The position numbers and the translations under genes are program-made. 64,000 nt of DNA from Sipunculus nudus (lineage: Eukaryota > Annelida > Sipuncula > Golfingiida > Sipunculidae), in contig CM049313.1 of NCBI GenBank assembly GCA_026874595.1, positions 30,812,008 through 30,876,007 on the forward strand, read 5' to 3'. Positions 1 through 11,810 of the stretch are shown one piece after another (position 1 is the stretch's first letter; each line of letters begins with the position of its first letter). The notes beneath the pieces were generated by a model, which ran no database searches, was not told the DNA's origin, and saw only the letters and a program-made list of their open reading frames with translations.

Positions 1-1069
1 TTCCATAAATTAATATCGCTAAGATAAAGTAATACTAGTATCTAAAGAGCGTTTCCATAAACGCCTGGGCAAACCAAGGCCGTCCTAACATTATTATGGA
101 CCCCGGGCGAGGCAATAGGTCCCGCCCCTCGTTCAACTACACCCCCCCCCCCGACTACTCATGCATGATTGTAACCTTCTAAATTGCACTTAGTAGAAAC
201 GGTAAGATGGTCAACGATGTGCAACAACTCAAATTTTGTTATGTAAAATCACAACCCATTTTCAACAGATCTACGCATAAAATCTTTATTTGTTCATGTT
301 ACAGAAGAGAATCTACAGAACCGTAAAGTGTCTAGTACATAAACGTTAATAAATTACTACAAACACGAATCGATTATTGATTAAGGATTAATAATGAATG
401 CTTGTCTGGTATACGTAACATTCTGGGTCAGGTTCGATTCTTGGTCAAGCTAACTTGTCTGTCCCTATCCAATGAAGCGCGCCACAAGCTGCGGTCATGC
501 CGCGTCAAGCAAATTTCGAGCAAATAAATTATACGCCCCTGCGGTGTCTGCTGTTATTAGAAATATATTACTAAGCTGTAACTATTTGTACATAATAACA
601 TATTACAACTGTAACAAGTAGAGCATATGCAAATGCATGAAGCACATGATCTCGTATAAATATAAAGGACTGATCGAACACACGCACACATACATTTATA
701 TTTTTATGAGTGATAGGAATTGGTTTTAAATCATAATCGATGACTGAAAAATAAAAACGTTTAATGATCGATTATTTAATTTACTTTCTATATAACCTCT
801 TCTGTACTCTAGTACCTAAAATATTACCCCAGTAAACATTGTCAAAGTATTCATAACGAAACGAAACCATCAATTCCCGTATATGCAAGGTCGACTTGTA
901 GTTGCTCAACTTTTTGTTTCGATGCTGTTCGTTAGGATTCTCTGTCAGGATTGGATTCTTTGCATGAGCATATTAAAAAAACAGTCGATTATGCAAAAAA
1001 TACAATCAATTAAATCGATTTTAAGAGAAAACGACCAACCATCGATTTAATCGAATAATCGGCACACCA

Positions 1070-1072
<3 letters not shown>
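1..1072. other. A+T-rich intergenic DNA, no gene seen
   Basis: No reading frame with recognisable protein character was found on either strand. There is a short C run near 146 and scattered ATCGATT-type words between 720 and 1060. Nothing else could be assigned. Confidence 0.6.
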
Positions 1073-1106
<34 letters not shown>

Positions 1107-1132
1107 TCATATATATATACTTTTATATATAT
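1073..1132. repeat. (AT)n microsatellite, interrupted
   Basis: About 30 bases of pure AT alternation are followed by shorter AT runs broken by CATTC and CTTTT. Confidence 0.95.
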
Positions 1133-2656
1133 ATAAATATTTATGCATATGTGCGTAGTTTTAAATACTTAAAATACGGATGCCTTATACTTGGTGTTAT
1201 TGTTATATCAGCTTTATGGAATAAGCTCATTTGCGTGTATTAAGTAATTATTTGGGCCTACACTTTTTTTTCGTCTGTTGGATGTCAGACGTTTGTTACT
1301 GTTTACTCGACCAACTATGTCCTCGTTTTGAAGGGGATATGTCGTGTTCCGATGTATCAATCCGCTTGTGTGTGATGTCCTCGCTTGCTCTTTATTACGT
1401 ACGGGTTATTTCATTTTAGGTTTTCAATGATAATTATGGGGTTTAGTAATATAGTATGTAGCTTTAGCAAATGAAATCGGCAAATGATAGCATTGAAAGC
1501 AGAAATAAATATATCCAATTATGGCAGGTTTCATATACAGTCCGCCTTTGACACCAAATACGTGTGTATGTGTGTATGTAAACTAGGTTTCAACGAAATT
1601 TGAACAATATTTTTTTCTGTTGGTTTTGCGTTAGGATTTTCCCAAAAGGGACATGAAAATTGTCAATACCACTGCTCTCTTGATTAGCCTGATCAGATGG
1701 GTTGTTGCCTTACTCGATAGATCGTCAATGGCAACGGAGGGTCGTATTGGGATCGAATTACATCATAATTGTGTCAAATGGAACAGGATGGCATGTAACT
1801 TATATACGATGACTGGCATTAATGATAAACAGGGCTGGTTTTATTTATCACCGAACACTGCATTGCCTTAATGGGGTTTTAATGAGTGAACGGATCTGTA
1901 TCTGCTGTGTGGCCAAAGAGGCCCCGAAAGAATTACACATGAGTGAAAATCGCTTGAACTTCCAGCAATTTACTGTCATTAAACAGCTTATTTCTCAACA
2001 TTATTGCTTCTTCAGTATATTGCGTTTGGAAAATAAAATAATTATATTTTGCGAATAAAATGAAAAGAAAATTGTTTATGTATCAATTTAAAACAACACT
2101 GCACAGAAACAAATTACAAAAAAAAACTAATATTAATAACAAGACATAACGTAAGAAATAAGCTGCAGGTTACATGACACGTTATATTGTTAGTTAAAAT
2201 ACAGAACGATAAAAGGCTGAGCATAACTAGACCATGAAAAGCTAAGGCTACTGCATGTGGAAAGGTACGGCAGTATAACCGTTACATGTCTGTCATGTTT
2301 TATACCATATATGTACTTTTGAACCTCGAATTGATAACCAGTTATATTCAATATACACATTGTTTTGTATTATATTTATCTTATTTGTGCTTAAAGTGAC
2401 AAACACTTCAGACTACAAGCTGTAAAAAGGCCCTATAAAATGAAATTGAAGTAACAGACAAAAATTATGAATGAAAGGAAAAAGCAGAATACTATTCCCT
2501 CACAAAGGCAACTTATTCCACCTCCTCCTCCCTATCTCTACTAACATAGCCGCAGCCCCCCCCCCATGATAACACAAAACACGTATAACAAACTACAACA
2601 CACCCCATACCAACACAACCTCCCTCTTTCTTTCTGTCTTACACACATGCACATAT
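1133..2656. other. A+T-rich intergenic DNA, no gene seen
   Basis: Frames at 1231-1419, 1653-1871 and 1822-2058 are 62-78 codons long and have no family resemblance. They are treated as chance. No transposon ends were noticed. Confidence 0.55.
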
Positions 2657-2660
2657 TCTT

Positions 2661-2691
<31 letters not shown>

Positions 2692-2692
2692 A
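2657..2692. repeat. (AC)n(AT)n microsatellite
   Basis: About 11 AC units run into four AT units. A run of C lies about 100 bp upstream (near 2558). Confidence 0.95.
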
Positions 2693-3279
2693 ACTTATTT
2701 AACTTATTTATTTTACACAGATTGTACAAATAGTTATTTTAATTTATCGCGACATTGTCCGTGGCTCAGACATGGGCCATAATACATGCATATGCATGGT
2801 CAAAGGGTTCATATGATAACTCCACGGTCTGTCCCATCAAATTTAAAGGTTTGCTCAATGACTCTTGGGTCCAAAAACATAGAGAGAGATCCAAACAGAA
2901 ACAGAAAACACCCTGAACCATTCATAATGATAAATTAATATTTTGAATTAATTTCTTTCACGTGTAACTTATAATTCTTTAAAAATCCATAATACATAAA
3001 CCCGACCACAAAATCTTCTGCCATTTTTTTTTTGCATAAATACGACATAAACATTATTTTATTATACGATTTATGAATACGTTTCTGAGAGCATAATCTC
3101 AACAAGCATGTAAATAAGTAGTGCTTAAATTTCGTAATTTTGCCATATTTTCTGGGTGAGTAAACTGGTCTGAGTGTACTTTATTGTAGTCATTATATTT
3201 ATTATGTTAGTGTACTTTATAAAATGTATGTATATTTATCCAAGAAAACATTGTTCTTTCCACCGTGGCTGCAAGTCAT
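2693..3279. other. A+T-rich intergenic DNA, no gene seen
   Basis: No coding signal or repeat structure was recognised. Confidence 0.5.
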
Positions 3280-3634
3280 CAAGTCCATTCCGGTCTGTCA
3301 CAGCTCCTCTAGTGACGTCTGGTTCCCCGATCCTCAGTCCTTCTGTTGGACCGAGGATTCTTCGTCGGCGCTTTGGATACAATTAGTGGAGGCGTTTCTC
3401 CCGGACCCAAATGTAATCAGTCTTCTCTGCTATAACCTAGCTGGTGGTGTCGTTGCCAAGTTTCTCCACAAACAGGTTCTTTGAGTGATTTAATTTGGGT
3501 TCACTGAACTGTACGAAGCATACGTGCTTCTCTAGGTTGATTTCCTTGTCTTGGGTAGTTTTTGGCTATCTCGAAAGACTCTGTAAAAATAATTTCTCTC
3601 CCAGAAGCGATACGTGATTTTGTAGTCTTAGCGT

Positions 3635-4136
3635 TCGATGATCTGATTCTATCAGGAATGGTTTCCCATACAGGTTAGTATGGAAACGCTCTACCCCAAA
3701 TACGCACGCGAGAAGTTCGCGCCATATGTTGGCGTATCTATTTTCTGTTTGGTGAGGCTCTTCGATGCAAAACGTATTGGTTGTCCGTCTTATTTAAGAA
3801 CAGTTCCTAGCGCCTCTTGGCTCGCATCAACCTAAAGGACTGCTTTTTTTTTTTTTTTGGGGGGGGGGGGGGGGGTTAGAAATGCTTCTGTCAAGTTCTT
3901 CTCACTGATCCTTTCGAACGGTCGATGATCTGATTCTATCAGGAATGGTTTCCCATACAGGTAAGTATGGAAACGCTCAGCCACAAATACGCATGCGAGA
4001 AGTTCTCGCTCTATGTTGGCGTATCTCTTTTCTGTTTCGGTGAGGCTCTTAGATGCAAAACGTATTGGTTGTCCGTCTTATTTAAGAACAGCTCCTAGCG
4101 CCTCTTTGCTCGCATCAACCTGAAGGACTGCTTCTT
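3635..4136 (-). repeat. ~288-bp direct duplication of RNase H segment
   Basis: About 213 bp of the RNase H coding region (3635-3847) recur at 3922-4135, offset 287-288 bp. Both copies carry the same in-frame stop on the minus strand (TAA at 3792-3790 and at 4080-4078), so the stop predates the duplication. A T15G19 homopolymer run (3844-3877) sits at the junction after the first copy. Confidence 0.9.
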
Positions 4137-5080
4137 TGTTGGGGTGAAATATTTCAGCTCTTGGGCATTTCCCACTTGAGTTTGCAACTGCTCAAAAGCC
4201 TTTTGATGTTCGTATTACCATTGGAATGGCGTGTCTTTCAGGAGTAGACTTAAGGAGTTTGTGTCATTTAACTTTGGGATAAATGACGCTAGAAAGACAA
4301 CTAGTCCAAGGAATGCTTGTAGTTCCTTGACGTTTGCTGGAGCTGCTAGGTCAGATATGGCGCTAACCTTCTTTCGATATGGACGAACTCTGTTCTTGCT
4401 GTAGATGTTGCCGAAAATTTGATCTCTTTCTTGGCAGTGTGGAACTTCTGTGGGTTGAATATGAGACCTTTTGCCTGTGCCCGTTATTACTAACCATGAA
4501 GATTTCTGTTGTGCTAGACCATGTCTGTTCCAAACACGGGAATGTGGCCAGCTATCGACAAGACGCCTGGAAGGTTGTCGCAGATTTTGTCCATGGCTTG
4601 TTGGAATATGTCTCGACTCGTCTTCAACCCGAACGGAAGTCGCTTGAAACAAAATCTTCCGTAAGAACTATTAAAAGTTGTGAGGAGTTGACTTTCGGGA
4701 ATCAATTGTACACTCTAGTAGCCTGATATGGCATCAAGTTTACTGAAAACTTTCATATTGGTTCATTTGTGAGTGACTTAATCAACTGTTGGGATATAGT
4801 GTTGACCTCGTTTTAGGGCATTGTTAAGATCCTTGGGATCAAGGCAAATTCTGCCTGATGCACATAAGTGATGCTTGACATCTATAATCCGTTGGTTTAT
4901 CCACTGGACGAATCACGTCAAGATCCAACATGCGATCCAATTCAGCTCGGATTTTCTTATGGAGTTGTATCAGTGCTCGACGTGGTTGGTGGATTACAGG
5001 TTGGCTGCCCTCCTTGAGTTTTAGTCATTGTGTTCGTTCAAAACAACCTAGCCCTTAGCTAGAATCTTGATAATTCGCCT
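3635..5080 (-). pseudogene. pol: Gypsy remnant 1: reverse transcriptase and RNase H
   Basis: In the family, RT copies the element RNA and RNase H removes the RNA strand. From the right, the minus strand shows an N-terminal RT stretch (DVIRPVDKPTD near 4900), the RICLDPKDLN motif near 4840, motif A as FSKLDA near 4745, then TTFNSSYGRF and LPFGL. The catalytic YxDD-type site reads SIAGHIPVFG at about 4540-4570: both aspartates are gone (Gly and His). The connection follows (ELQAFLGLVVFLASF, 4280-4330). RNase H has QVDASKEALGAV, SLTETEKRYANIE and ERFHTYLYG. In-frame stops lie in RT (VD*VTHK*, SGY*SVQ) and in RNase H. It cannot be functional. Confidence 0.85.
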
Positions 5081-5085
5081 TCACA

Positions 5086-5433
5086 TCATCGATATTTTGG
5101 AGTGGAAACTCTGAAGAAGCTGGACATGGAATGGAAGATACAGCACAATGGTAAAGGTAAACCAAATATGATAGGACCTTGGGTATCAGCTACATGGAAA
5201 CTACAATAAAAATAATCACACTGAGAATAACTACATGGCATTGGAATAGTCACATACTGCGGAATGCGTGTTCCATTGTACGCTGTTAACTTGGTGTCAC
5301 TGGGTTTCGTTATTATAGGTAGGACACCTCGGTCGACTGCCCTGGGAAATATAAGGCAATATGTCCTGAGTGGCAGGACATTGCCTTGTGCACCCGTACC
5401 CGCTTCCCTCCGAGATAAGTGAAACGTCTGCAA
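5086..5433 (-). pseudogene. pro: Gypsy remnant 1: aspartic protease
   Basis: The fragment opens with a protease-like active-site region, GTGAQGNVLPLRTY, and continues to KLTAYNGTRIPQYVTI. In active retroelement proteases the site is Asp-Thr-Gly; here the Asp position is Gly (EAGTGAQ). The ~115-codon stretch is open but lacks the catalytic residue. The same motif order occurs in remnant 3 (21938-22147). A second, C-terminal protease motif was not recognised. Confidence 0.7.
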
Positions 5434-5639
5434 TTTAAGTAGGGCTTAATTTGGATTTTGGCGCATGCCTCTGTCCTTTCTGTTTCCATACTGTGGTTGA
5501 CCGCATTGAAAGATAGGTGCTCGGAATCATCTACTGGCTGGTCTTCTTCCTGTTGAATGTGTTGAACCTCTGCTCATCGCTGTGGTTGGCTCCTGCTGTT
5601 GCCCTTACGCGATGACTGTTGGCTGGACTGGTTAGTCCT

Positions 5640-6415
5640 GGCTTGACGAGACTCCCTTGACTGACTGCGACGACGGTTGCTTAGACAAGCTTGGCCCCAG
5701 TGTCCTTTCTCATGCCAACGATGACTCTCTTTGCCGCTTGCTGGGCATTCTTGACCCGCATGTGGCTCACCAGCGCAGTAATTGCACTGGCCAGATTTAG
5801 CAATGAATCTATGCGATGTGCGTGAACGCAGTTTTTGGCATCATGGCAGTGGCATCAACGGAATTGCACACTGGAGAGTGTCCTAGTTGTTTCAGCTGTG
5901 TCTGGGTATGACGGTTAGAGTATGTGGGTCTTGGTCTAGTACTTGTAGTTGTATTTTCGCACATAACCTGGGCTGACACCCTTGATGACCTGATCTATCA
6001 AGTTGTCCTCGACAGCGTTAGGGTCAGGAAATTGCATCTTTGTGCTTGTTACCTCAAACGAGTAACAAATGCATTGATAGGTTCCCGGCTTGTTTCATTT
6101 CTTGCAGCATGGATCTTGCAAGCCTGAAGTTTCACTTGGGATCAAAATACTCTGCGTATGCAGTCCATAGTTTGTCTTTCTTCCCAATTTCTTCAGCGGA
6201 AATATTGGTCCAGTTGAAAATATTTCAACAGCTTTAGGGCTTATCCGGAGCAATATGTAATTGACAGCTTCACCTTCATTCTTGCTAGCGAAGGTTGTGG
6301 TGCTCAGCATTAGCTCACAATAACGTTTAAACTTTTTGAACTCATGAGGTAAGTCCGCTGCATCCCAGTTGAATGATGGGGGTTTGACACCAGTTAAATC
6401 ACTTGCACATGACAT
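5640..6415 (-). pseudogene. gag: Gypsy remnant 1: gag with CCHC zinc knuckle
   Basis: A 106-codon open stretch (6415-6095) begins with Met and contains FNWDAADLPHEFKKFKRYCE, a gag N-terminal pattern shared with remnant 3. Downstream on the minus strand, 5786-5745 encodes a perfect CX2CX4HX4C knuckle, C-NY-C-AGEP-H-AGQE-C. A second knuckle follows but has lost cysteines (HRWHEKGHWGQAC, with Trp where Cys is expected). Between these parts the frame is broken. The family role is capsid formation and RNA packaging. Confidence 0.75.
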
Positions 6416-6599
6416 GACTGTTGACGTTACTTGCCACTGTATGAATTATACTGTTCAATTGCACTATGCACAATATTCGAGACACATATGCAGCTGTCTG
6501 GCACAGGACTGGAATGTCTTAGTTCATGGCACCGTGGTTGTACTAGTTGTGACTAAGCTGAGCAGCATGTTTACTGGGTGATAATGGAAGATTACCTGG

Positions 6600-6685
6600 C
6601 TTCAGGGTGGGCGATAATAGGTTACTTTACCCACAGTTTTTTTTTTTTTTTGGGTCACTTGTGAGATTCAGCCGTTGTCGTCATG
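6600..6685. repeat. Short T run and spacer between gypsy remnant and microsatellite
   Basis: There is a run of about 13 T at 6640. No LTR boundary could be placed here although remnant 1 should begin nearby. Confidence 0.4.
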
Positions 6686-6687
6686 CA

Positions 6688-6782
<95 letters not shown>
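6686..6782. repeat. (AT)n microsatellite
   Basis: Roughly 95 bp of AT alternation, interrupted once by ACAA. It generates a spurious Tyr-Ile frame. Confidence 0.95.
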
Positions 6783-6786
<4 letters not shown>

Positions 6787-7587
6787 ACATGGGTTGTTAC
6801 ACTTACGCCGCTGCAACCATGTTTCATCTACTCGTATAGTGGTATTTGTAGCCAGAATAATTTAATGTCCTTAACTGGTTTATTTGTAGTTATTTGTTTG
6901 GCCGACCTTTTCGACATCCCAGTATGGCACGAATGTCAACACCTGCCATACCGGAAGTGAGTGCGTGTGCGCGTCATCCAGCCATACCACTTGGAATAGT
7001 GACTGATGGTCACAACAAGGGGCGCTCGAGGACGACCAAGAACCATACCCTTAAAACTCTGGGGAGCCATATGAAGTTATTACGTATTAAATATGAAGGA
7101 TAGAATCATTATTTAATCGATATATTTGATTTGTGAAATATATATTATAACATTTCCATTTGATTAATATAGTTTATTTATATTAATTGTAAGAGGATTA
7201 TAAACATATGTGAAATGTGTCAACTTTACCCAGACATTTCCAGACATGCAATGAACAAAAATCTTTAAAAAAACTTGTTCATATTTAACAATTAAAGCTG
7301 GAATTGTCTTTTGCCCGGTCAGAGCCACGAGGAGGTGGTTGACAGTCTGACCACCCAACAAATTTTGAAAATCTACATTATTACTAATATATAAAGGGAA
7401 AATGAATTGTACATGTATTACTCTGAGAAAATTTGAGGAACAGGAAAGAGAAAATAGAAAGAAAATGGAGGTTTGAAGATGAAAACTTTTTTCCCCTGTG
7501 TGTTATACTTTACCATTTGTTAATTAAACGTCCGTAATTGTTGATTTCGACTATTTAAATTAATGAATCATTTTGTCAGCGTATTAT
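6783..7587. other. Intergenic, no gene seen
   Basis: No recognisable product in frames at 6894-7103 or 7164-7361. The sequence is A+T-rich from 7100 on. Confidence 0.5.
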
Positions 7588-7941
7588 TTATTTCTGTTTT
7601 GGTCTAGGGTGTTGGAGTATTCCACGGACATTCATTAAAACCTGTCCCAGTAAGTTCTGTCCTTTCCATTGTCCTCTGTCCATGATCTGAGGATCGTTTA
7701 CAGTAAACCCGATTCCCCCGATTTCGTCCCATGGAGATGCCTCCACCAGGTGGCAGTCTCCTGTCGCAAGTAATTTGTCTGCCAGAAATTTGTCGCCTCT
7801 AAATTTAGCAAGACATGCCTTGGTCATGTATTGTCTCTGTTTGATGTTCCAGAGGCTCTTTCGTAGAAGCAGAGGTGCCAACTCTTCCGCATTTTGCGGA
7901 ATCATTCCGTATTTTAGTTGTTCATTCCGTGATTCCGCCAC
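7588..7941 (-). pseudogene. NADAR (YbiA/DUF1768-like) domain fragment
   Basis: The 117-codon stretch carries the C-terminal two thirds of a NADAR domain: QRQYMTKACLAKFRGDKF, then LLATGDCHLVEASPWDEIGG, IGF, GQNLLGQVLMNVR and a stop. NADAR proteins act on NAD/ADP-ribose-related metabolites or riboflavin intermediates; YbiA of E. coli is the reference member. The motif usually written D..WG(I/L)G has Gly in place of Trp here (DEIGGIGF). The N-terminal part of the domain is absent and the first ~30 residues do not fit the family. This could be a last exon, with a possible acceptor near 7860, but no upstream exon was found. The lost Trp and missing half favour a decayed fragment. It is the only host-like protein signal in the window. 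Confidence 0.55.
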
Positions 7942-8353
7942 TAAGGAGTAAAATTCCGCATTTGAATGTTGTGTGGAGAAAAATCTGTGTGATTATCGGA
8001 TCGATCCCAAGTTCTATATATACCTTAATGAATTTATTTCAGTTTTGAATCGTGAAGGGTGCAAAATTGATACCATAAGCCAGAAAACAGCTACTTTTCA
8101 AAGCTTCTTCCCTTATTTAACTGCATGTCAGACATCATCTGCATGTTCAGACTACCGTGAGTCTCATGACCATAGGGGACACCTGCGGAACTTTTTCAAT
8201 GCGGACATCACAGAATAAATTCCTATCAGAAGACACGCGTTCACAAGTTTCGGCGGTGTGAAAGGGGACTTAAAAGTTGCGCGGCTGCGCACCAATTCAT
8301 CACCAATTATTATTGTATTTTCCGTTGCTGTACACTTTTATTACCTAAATCAA
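7942..8353. other. Unassigned sequence left of dispersed repeat
   Basis: It contains repeated TTCCG/CCGCA words near 7885-7960 and a plus-strand frame (7973-8218) with no recognised relatives. It could be part of an unrecognised repeat. Confidence 0.35.
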
Positions 8354-10887
8354 TTTTTAGCTCAGCTGACTATAAGTCATCTGAGCTATAGTCGTGGTCC
8401 TTTGTCCGTCGGCTGTCCGTCCGTCCGTCCGTCCGTTAAACTGGCACGTTTTGAAACCGTAAGACCTAGGAATCCAAAATTCTACATAATGTTAGATGTC
8501 CCAAAGATCTCCTACCAAGCCGAAAACTGGGTCTTTGCGACTTCGTTCCTTTGAGAAATTAAGGAAAAACCTCAATTTTTTATTAAAAACCTATTTTCAT
8601 ATTTCAGGACTGCCTAATATCAAAACCACTCATCTTTTTTTTCCTCATATTTACCATAAATATTCCTCTATATAGTTCATATGTACATGCCAGAATTTAG
8701 GTCTGTATTATATAATTTTAAAAAGTTATGTGCCCAAATATAATGCATTTTGTAAAAAATCAGTAAAAATATTTGATCACTCAACACAAAACATGTTAAA
8801 GCTAAGGACTTTTTTTCCAGTAATATAACTTTAACTAATAAAAATTAAATATTATACCCAAAATTTAGATCAAAATCTGTTAATTTTCTTAAAATATTAG
8901 CAAAAATAAAAAATTGGTACCTTAAATTTTGCCCAACTTTGACCATGCCACATTTTTTTCCTGTAACTGCTGTGGATTTAATTTTCACAGCATGTTTTTG
9001 ATAGCATTTCATCTGTAAACACCAAAAATTTTGAAACCAGTTGATCAAAATCTGTAGATTTTATTCAAGTTTTCAAGCACCATGTCACATATTATTTATA
9101 TCAAGCTAGTGTTATGCAGTTTGCTAGAATTTGGTCACTAGGACTTAATTCCTTTTAGATATTAATGAAAAACTTCATTTTTCCATTAAAAACCCATTGT
9201 AACAATTTAAGACTGCCTAATATCAAAACCACTGATCTGACTTTGGTCATATATAATATACATATTTTTCTATACATTCGCTATGCACATGCTAGAAATG
9301 ATGTCAGAATTGCGTAATTGTTTTAAGTTATGGGCCCAAACATAATGCACTTTGTAAAAAATCAAGAAATATATTTACTCCCTTAACAAGAGGATTGCTG
9401 AAGCTAGAGATTTTTTGTCAGGGATGTAACATTATTTAATCAAGATTCAATTGAATACGCAAAATTTGTTCTGAAGATTTCAAATTTTATAAGTTATTAG
9501 TATAAATATAAAATTTGTACCTTAAATTTGCCCCCAATTTGACCATGGCACACTTGTTTCCTGTGAGCACTGTTCATATAATTTCCATAACATGCATACA
9601 AAAGGATTTCAGCTTTTTAGTTTAGAAAGCTGAAAGAAAATGGCAAAAAATTGTAGCTTTTAGTAATGTTTTTATGAGACCATGTCAAAACCAGGCTGTC
9701 CCAAGCCCCTCTTCAGTCACCTGTATGTTGACCTTATTGACCTTTCAGCAAATTATGCACGCTTGAGGGAGGCATACACTGGGGCAGCCAGGCAGCTTAT
9801 GGCCAGCCATAGTTATGGGGGGCAAACCCAACTTATCCAGTAGTTGTTTTGATCAACAACATAACAAGAAACTATAAATTTATAAATTTTTATTGGTTTT
9901 TAATAACAAATTAAAGAAAAATTAATAGAAAAGGAATTTGTTAGTTGATGATTTACAGGAAATTAACTTGCAGTTACTGATGATGTAAGAATCTTGTATG
10001 GATGGATAGAATGTCAAGTAATCTAAATAACACCATGCAGTCACCTATGGTATTTTTCAGTTCAATTTTTTAATGATAACAAAATTAAATCATATTATTC
10101 ATTACCAATCATTAGGGATCATATGAAGGAAATTAATGATAGACAAAGATGCAGTTGATAATATTAATCTAGATTCCTACTGTGTCTAGTGTGTAGATTG
10201 ATATGAAAGTAGTCCAAAGTGAATATATTACATTTATTTTTTTAATATTAATAAAAGTAATAAAACCAGGTACTAATAATCATTATTTAAATTTGTGAAT
10301 TTTATATATTCTGGATTCTCATGGCTAAAACTGAATAAATACCAGACATGGTGCAAATACTTTGCAAATGTATTTGAATGCGAATATGAATCAGTATAAA
10401 ATTTCTCGCATAAGAATGGGAAATCAGGTTAAAATGAAAGTATTTGAATACCAGTGCAAATACTTTCAAAATGTATTCATGAATGCATTCATGAATATAT
10501 TCTATAATATTATTTTAATAATCTTATTAGTTATATTTTATTTTTTAGAAATCATGATTTTCTTATTATTTTTAATAAAAATTATATTTGGCACAATATT
10601 TGTTATTAACTTTTAGTAAATTGTTAAACTCTTATATTATATTATAAGTTATATGGCCAAGTCAGAATCTGTGTGACAATAGCACTCCATTTGTCAATAT
10701 AATAAATGAAATCAATCCTCTTCCCTGTCTCCAAAGAAACTATCAAAATCATACATAAGCTAAACACCAATAACTCATAATAAAGCTTTTATTTATTACC
10801 ACACAAAACCAGCATATGCCTCATTTCCAAATCATATTTTTTAATCATATATAACAGCTGAGCGCCGTGACCCTTGGGTCCCTTGTT
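8354..10887 (+). mobile_element. Dispersed 2.5-kb repeat, copy 1
   Basis: The full length matches, inverted, the sequence at 58394-61024, from TTTTTAGCTCAG at the left to CCCTTGTT at the right. The left end holds an AGCTCAG...CTGAGCT dyad followed by CCGT tandem units. Near the right end is CAGCTGAGCGCC, which repeats CTCAGCTG of the left end in inverted form. The interior has two diverged ~600-bp direct repeats (anchor GACTGCCTAATATCAAAACC at about 8608 and 9211). No transposase or RT frame was seen. Outside the matched ends no target duplication is evident. It is probably a non-autonomous element; the class is undecided. Confidence 0.85.
8570..9690 (+). repeat. Two diverged ~600-bp internal direct repeats
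   Basis: The order of words is the same in both halves: a run like ATTAAAAACC, then GACTGCCTAATATC, a GGGCCCAAA(C/T)ATAATGCA-like stretch, a TTTGACCATG(C/G)CACA stretch and a final block with CATAACATGC or CACAGCATG. The offset is about 603 bp. The same two-part structure is visible in the inverted copy. Confidence 0.75.
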
Positions 10888-11509
10888 ATTCCCTGCAGTT
10901 TCTGCATGATGGTGGATGCGCATTAACTTTGTTGGAAAAGACGCGCTGTGTGTTTGTTGACAATTCAAATACAGTAGAAGAAATTCCGGAAACTATGACT
11001 TAATCATGATAGAGTGTGGTCCTAAAATGTCACTCGTCTTTTTTTCAGCTTCATGTTTACTCTGCAGGTTCATGTATATTCATGTATGAATATTGACAGC
11101 AGTTAAAAAGTAAATTATTTCACTCATGCACATAAGAATAACAGGGCCCGTACCATTGAAAGGTGCTTGAAAGCGTAATAGGAATATTAAGACACATGCT
11201 TTAACATGGAAGTTGAAATAAATATTTGTGTGTGAGTTGGTGTACAGAAGATGCTTCAGTTATTTCAAAAGCAGCAAGCATTAATATAACCCTGTATACC
11301 AGAACACGGCATGAACTGACTTGCGTTTCCTGTAACTTTGCCTGGTTTGGGCTCGTTCTGCATACGTCGACATACCTGCGAGCTGAATTGTTCCAGGAAC
11401 GATATCAAATAAGTGGGATTTGACACAAGTTTTAAAAAGTTTGTCCCATTCCGTGCATGTAGTAGAACCAGACATGTCCACCAGTGGGCGGCACCAGACG
11501 GTAAGCTGG
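10888..11509. other. Intergenic, no gene seen
   Basis: Frames at 11226-11423 and on the opposite strand overlap one another and have no recognised relatives. Confidence 0.45.
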
Positions 11510-11726
11510 TGTAACATTCAAACATACGTCAGAGGCTGACATGAACAGAGGTAGATACAACAAGTGTGAGCCAGGAGATGAAGATGGATTTGGAACGTAA
11601 GGCAGCTTGAGCCAGGAGGCTAGACGGACGTTTAGTACTGGTGTTGCCGTGTCGGACACGCAGCAGGCCGCTGTGAAGTGGCAGTTAAGCTAAGTAATAA
11701 TTTGCCGTATTAAACTTATTGTTACA
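11510..11726 (+). repeat. Possible solo LTR (217 bp)
   Basis: The segment begins TGTAACATTC and ends TTATTGTTACA, so its ends are TG...CA with a perfect 7-bp inverted repeat, as in LTRs. An ATTAAA lies about 16 bp before the right end. Flanking 5-mers (GCTGG and GTTGA) do not match, and no second copy was found in the window. It may equally be chance. Confidence 0.3.
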
Positions 11727-11810
11727 GTTGACCTGTGTTAGTTGCTGCTGCTCACGCCCAGGAAAACAGCCACCCCCCCCCCCCTTATTTCGTATGAGCC
11801 CATATATCGC

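Larger units (their letters stand above)
3280..6420 (-). mobile_element. Decayed Ty3/gypsy retrotransposon, remnant 1
   Basis: Read on the minus strand, fragments appear in the normal Ty3/gypsy order gag - zinc knuckle - protease - reverse transcriptase - RNase H. Gag lies at 6415-6095, the zinc knuckle at 5786-5745, protease at 5433-5086, RT at about 5020-4220 and RNase H at 4135-3640. An integrase was not found; 3280-3630 would be its place, and only unassigned coding-like sequence is there. No LTRs or target duplications could be paired, so the outer limits are approximate. Stops and frameshifts occur throughout. Its gag (AADLP..F..FK) and protease (LTAYNGT) wording matches remnant 3 at 21.2-22.5 kb, which suggests one family. 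Confidence 0.85.

Noticed and set aside
4379-4726. 115-codon plus-strand frame
   Set aside because: It is the antisense of the gypsy RT on the minus strand.
8258-8554. Frame ending in NPKFYIMLDVPKISYQ, shared with 60816-61028 (minus)
   Set aside because: The identical peptide is explained by the two repeat copies being nearly identical in DNA there. No evidence that the reading frame itself is maintained.
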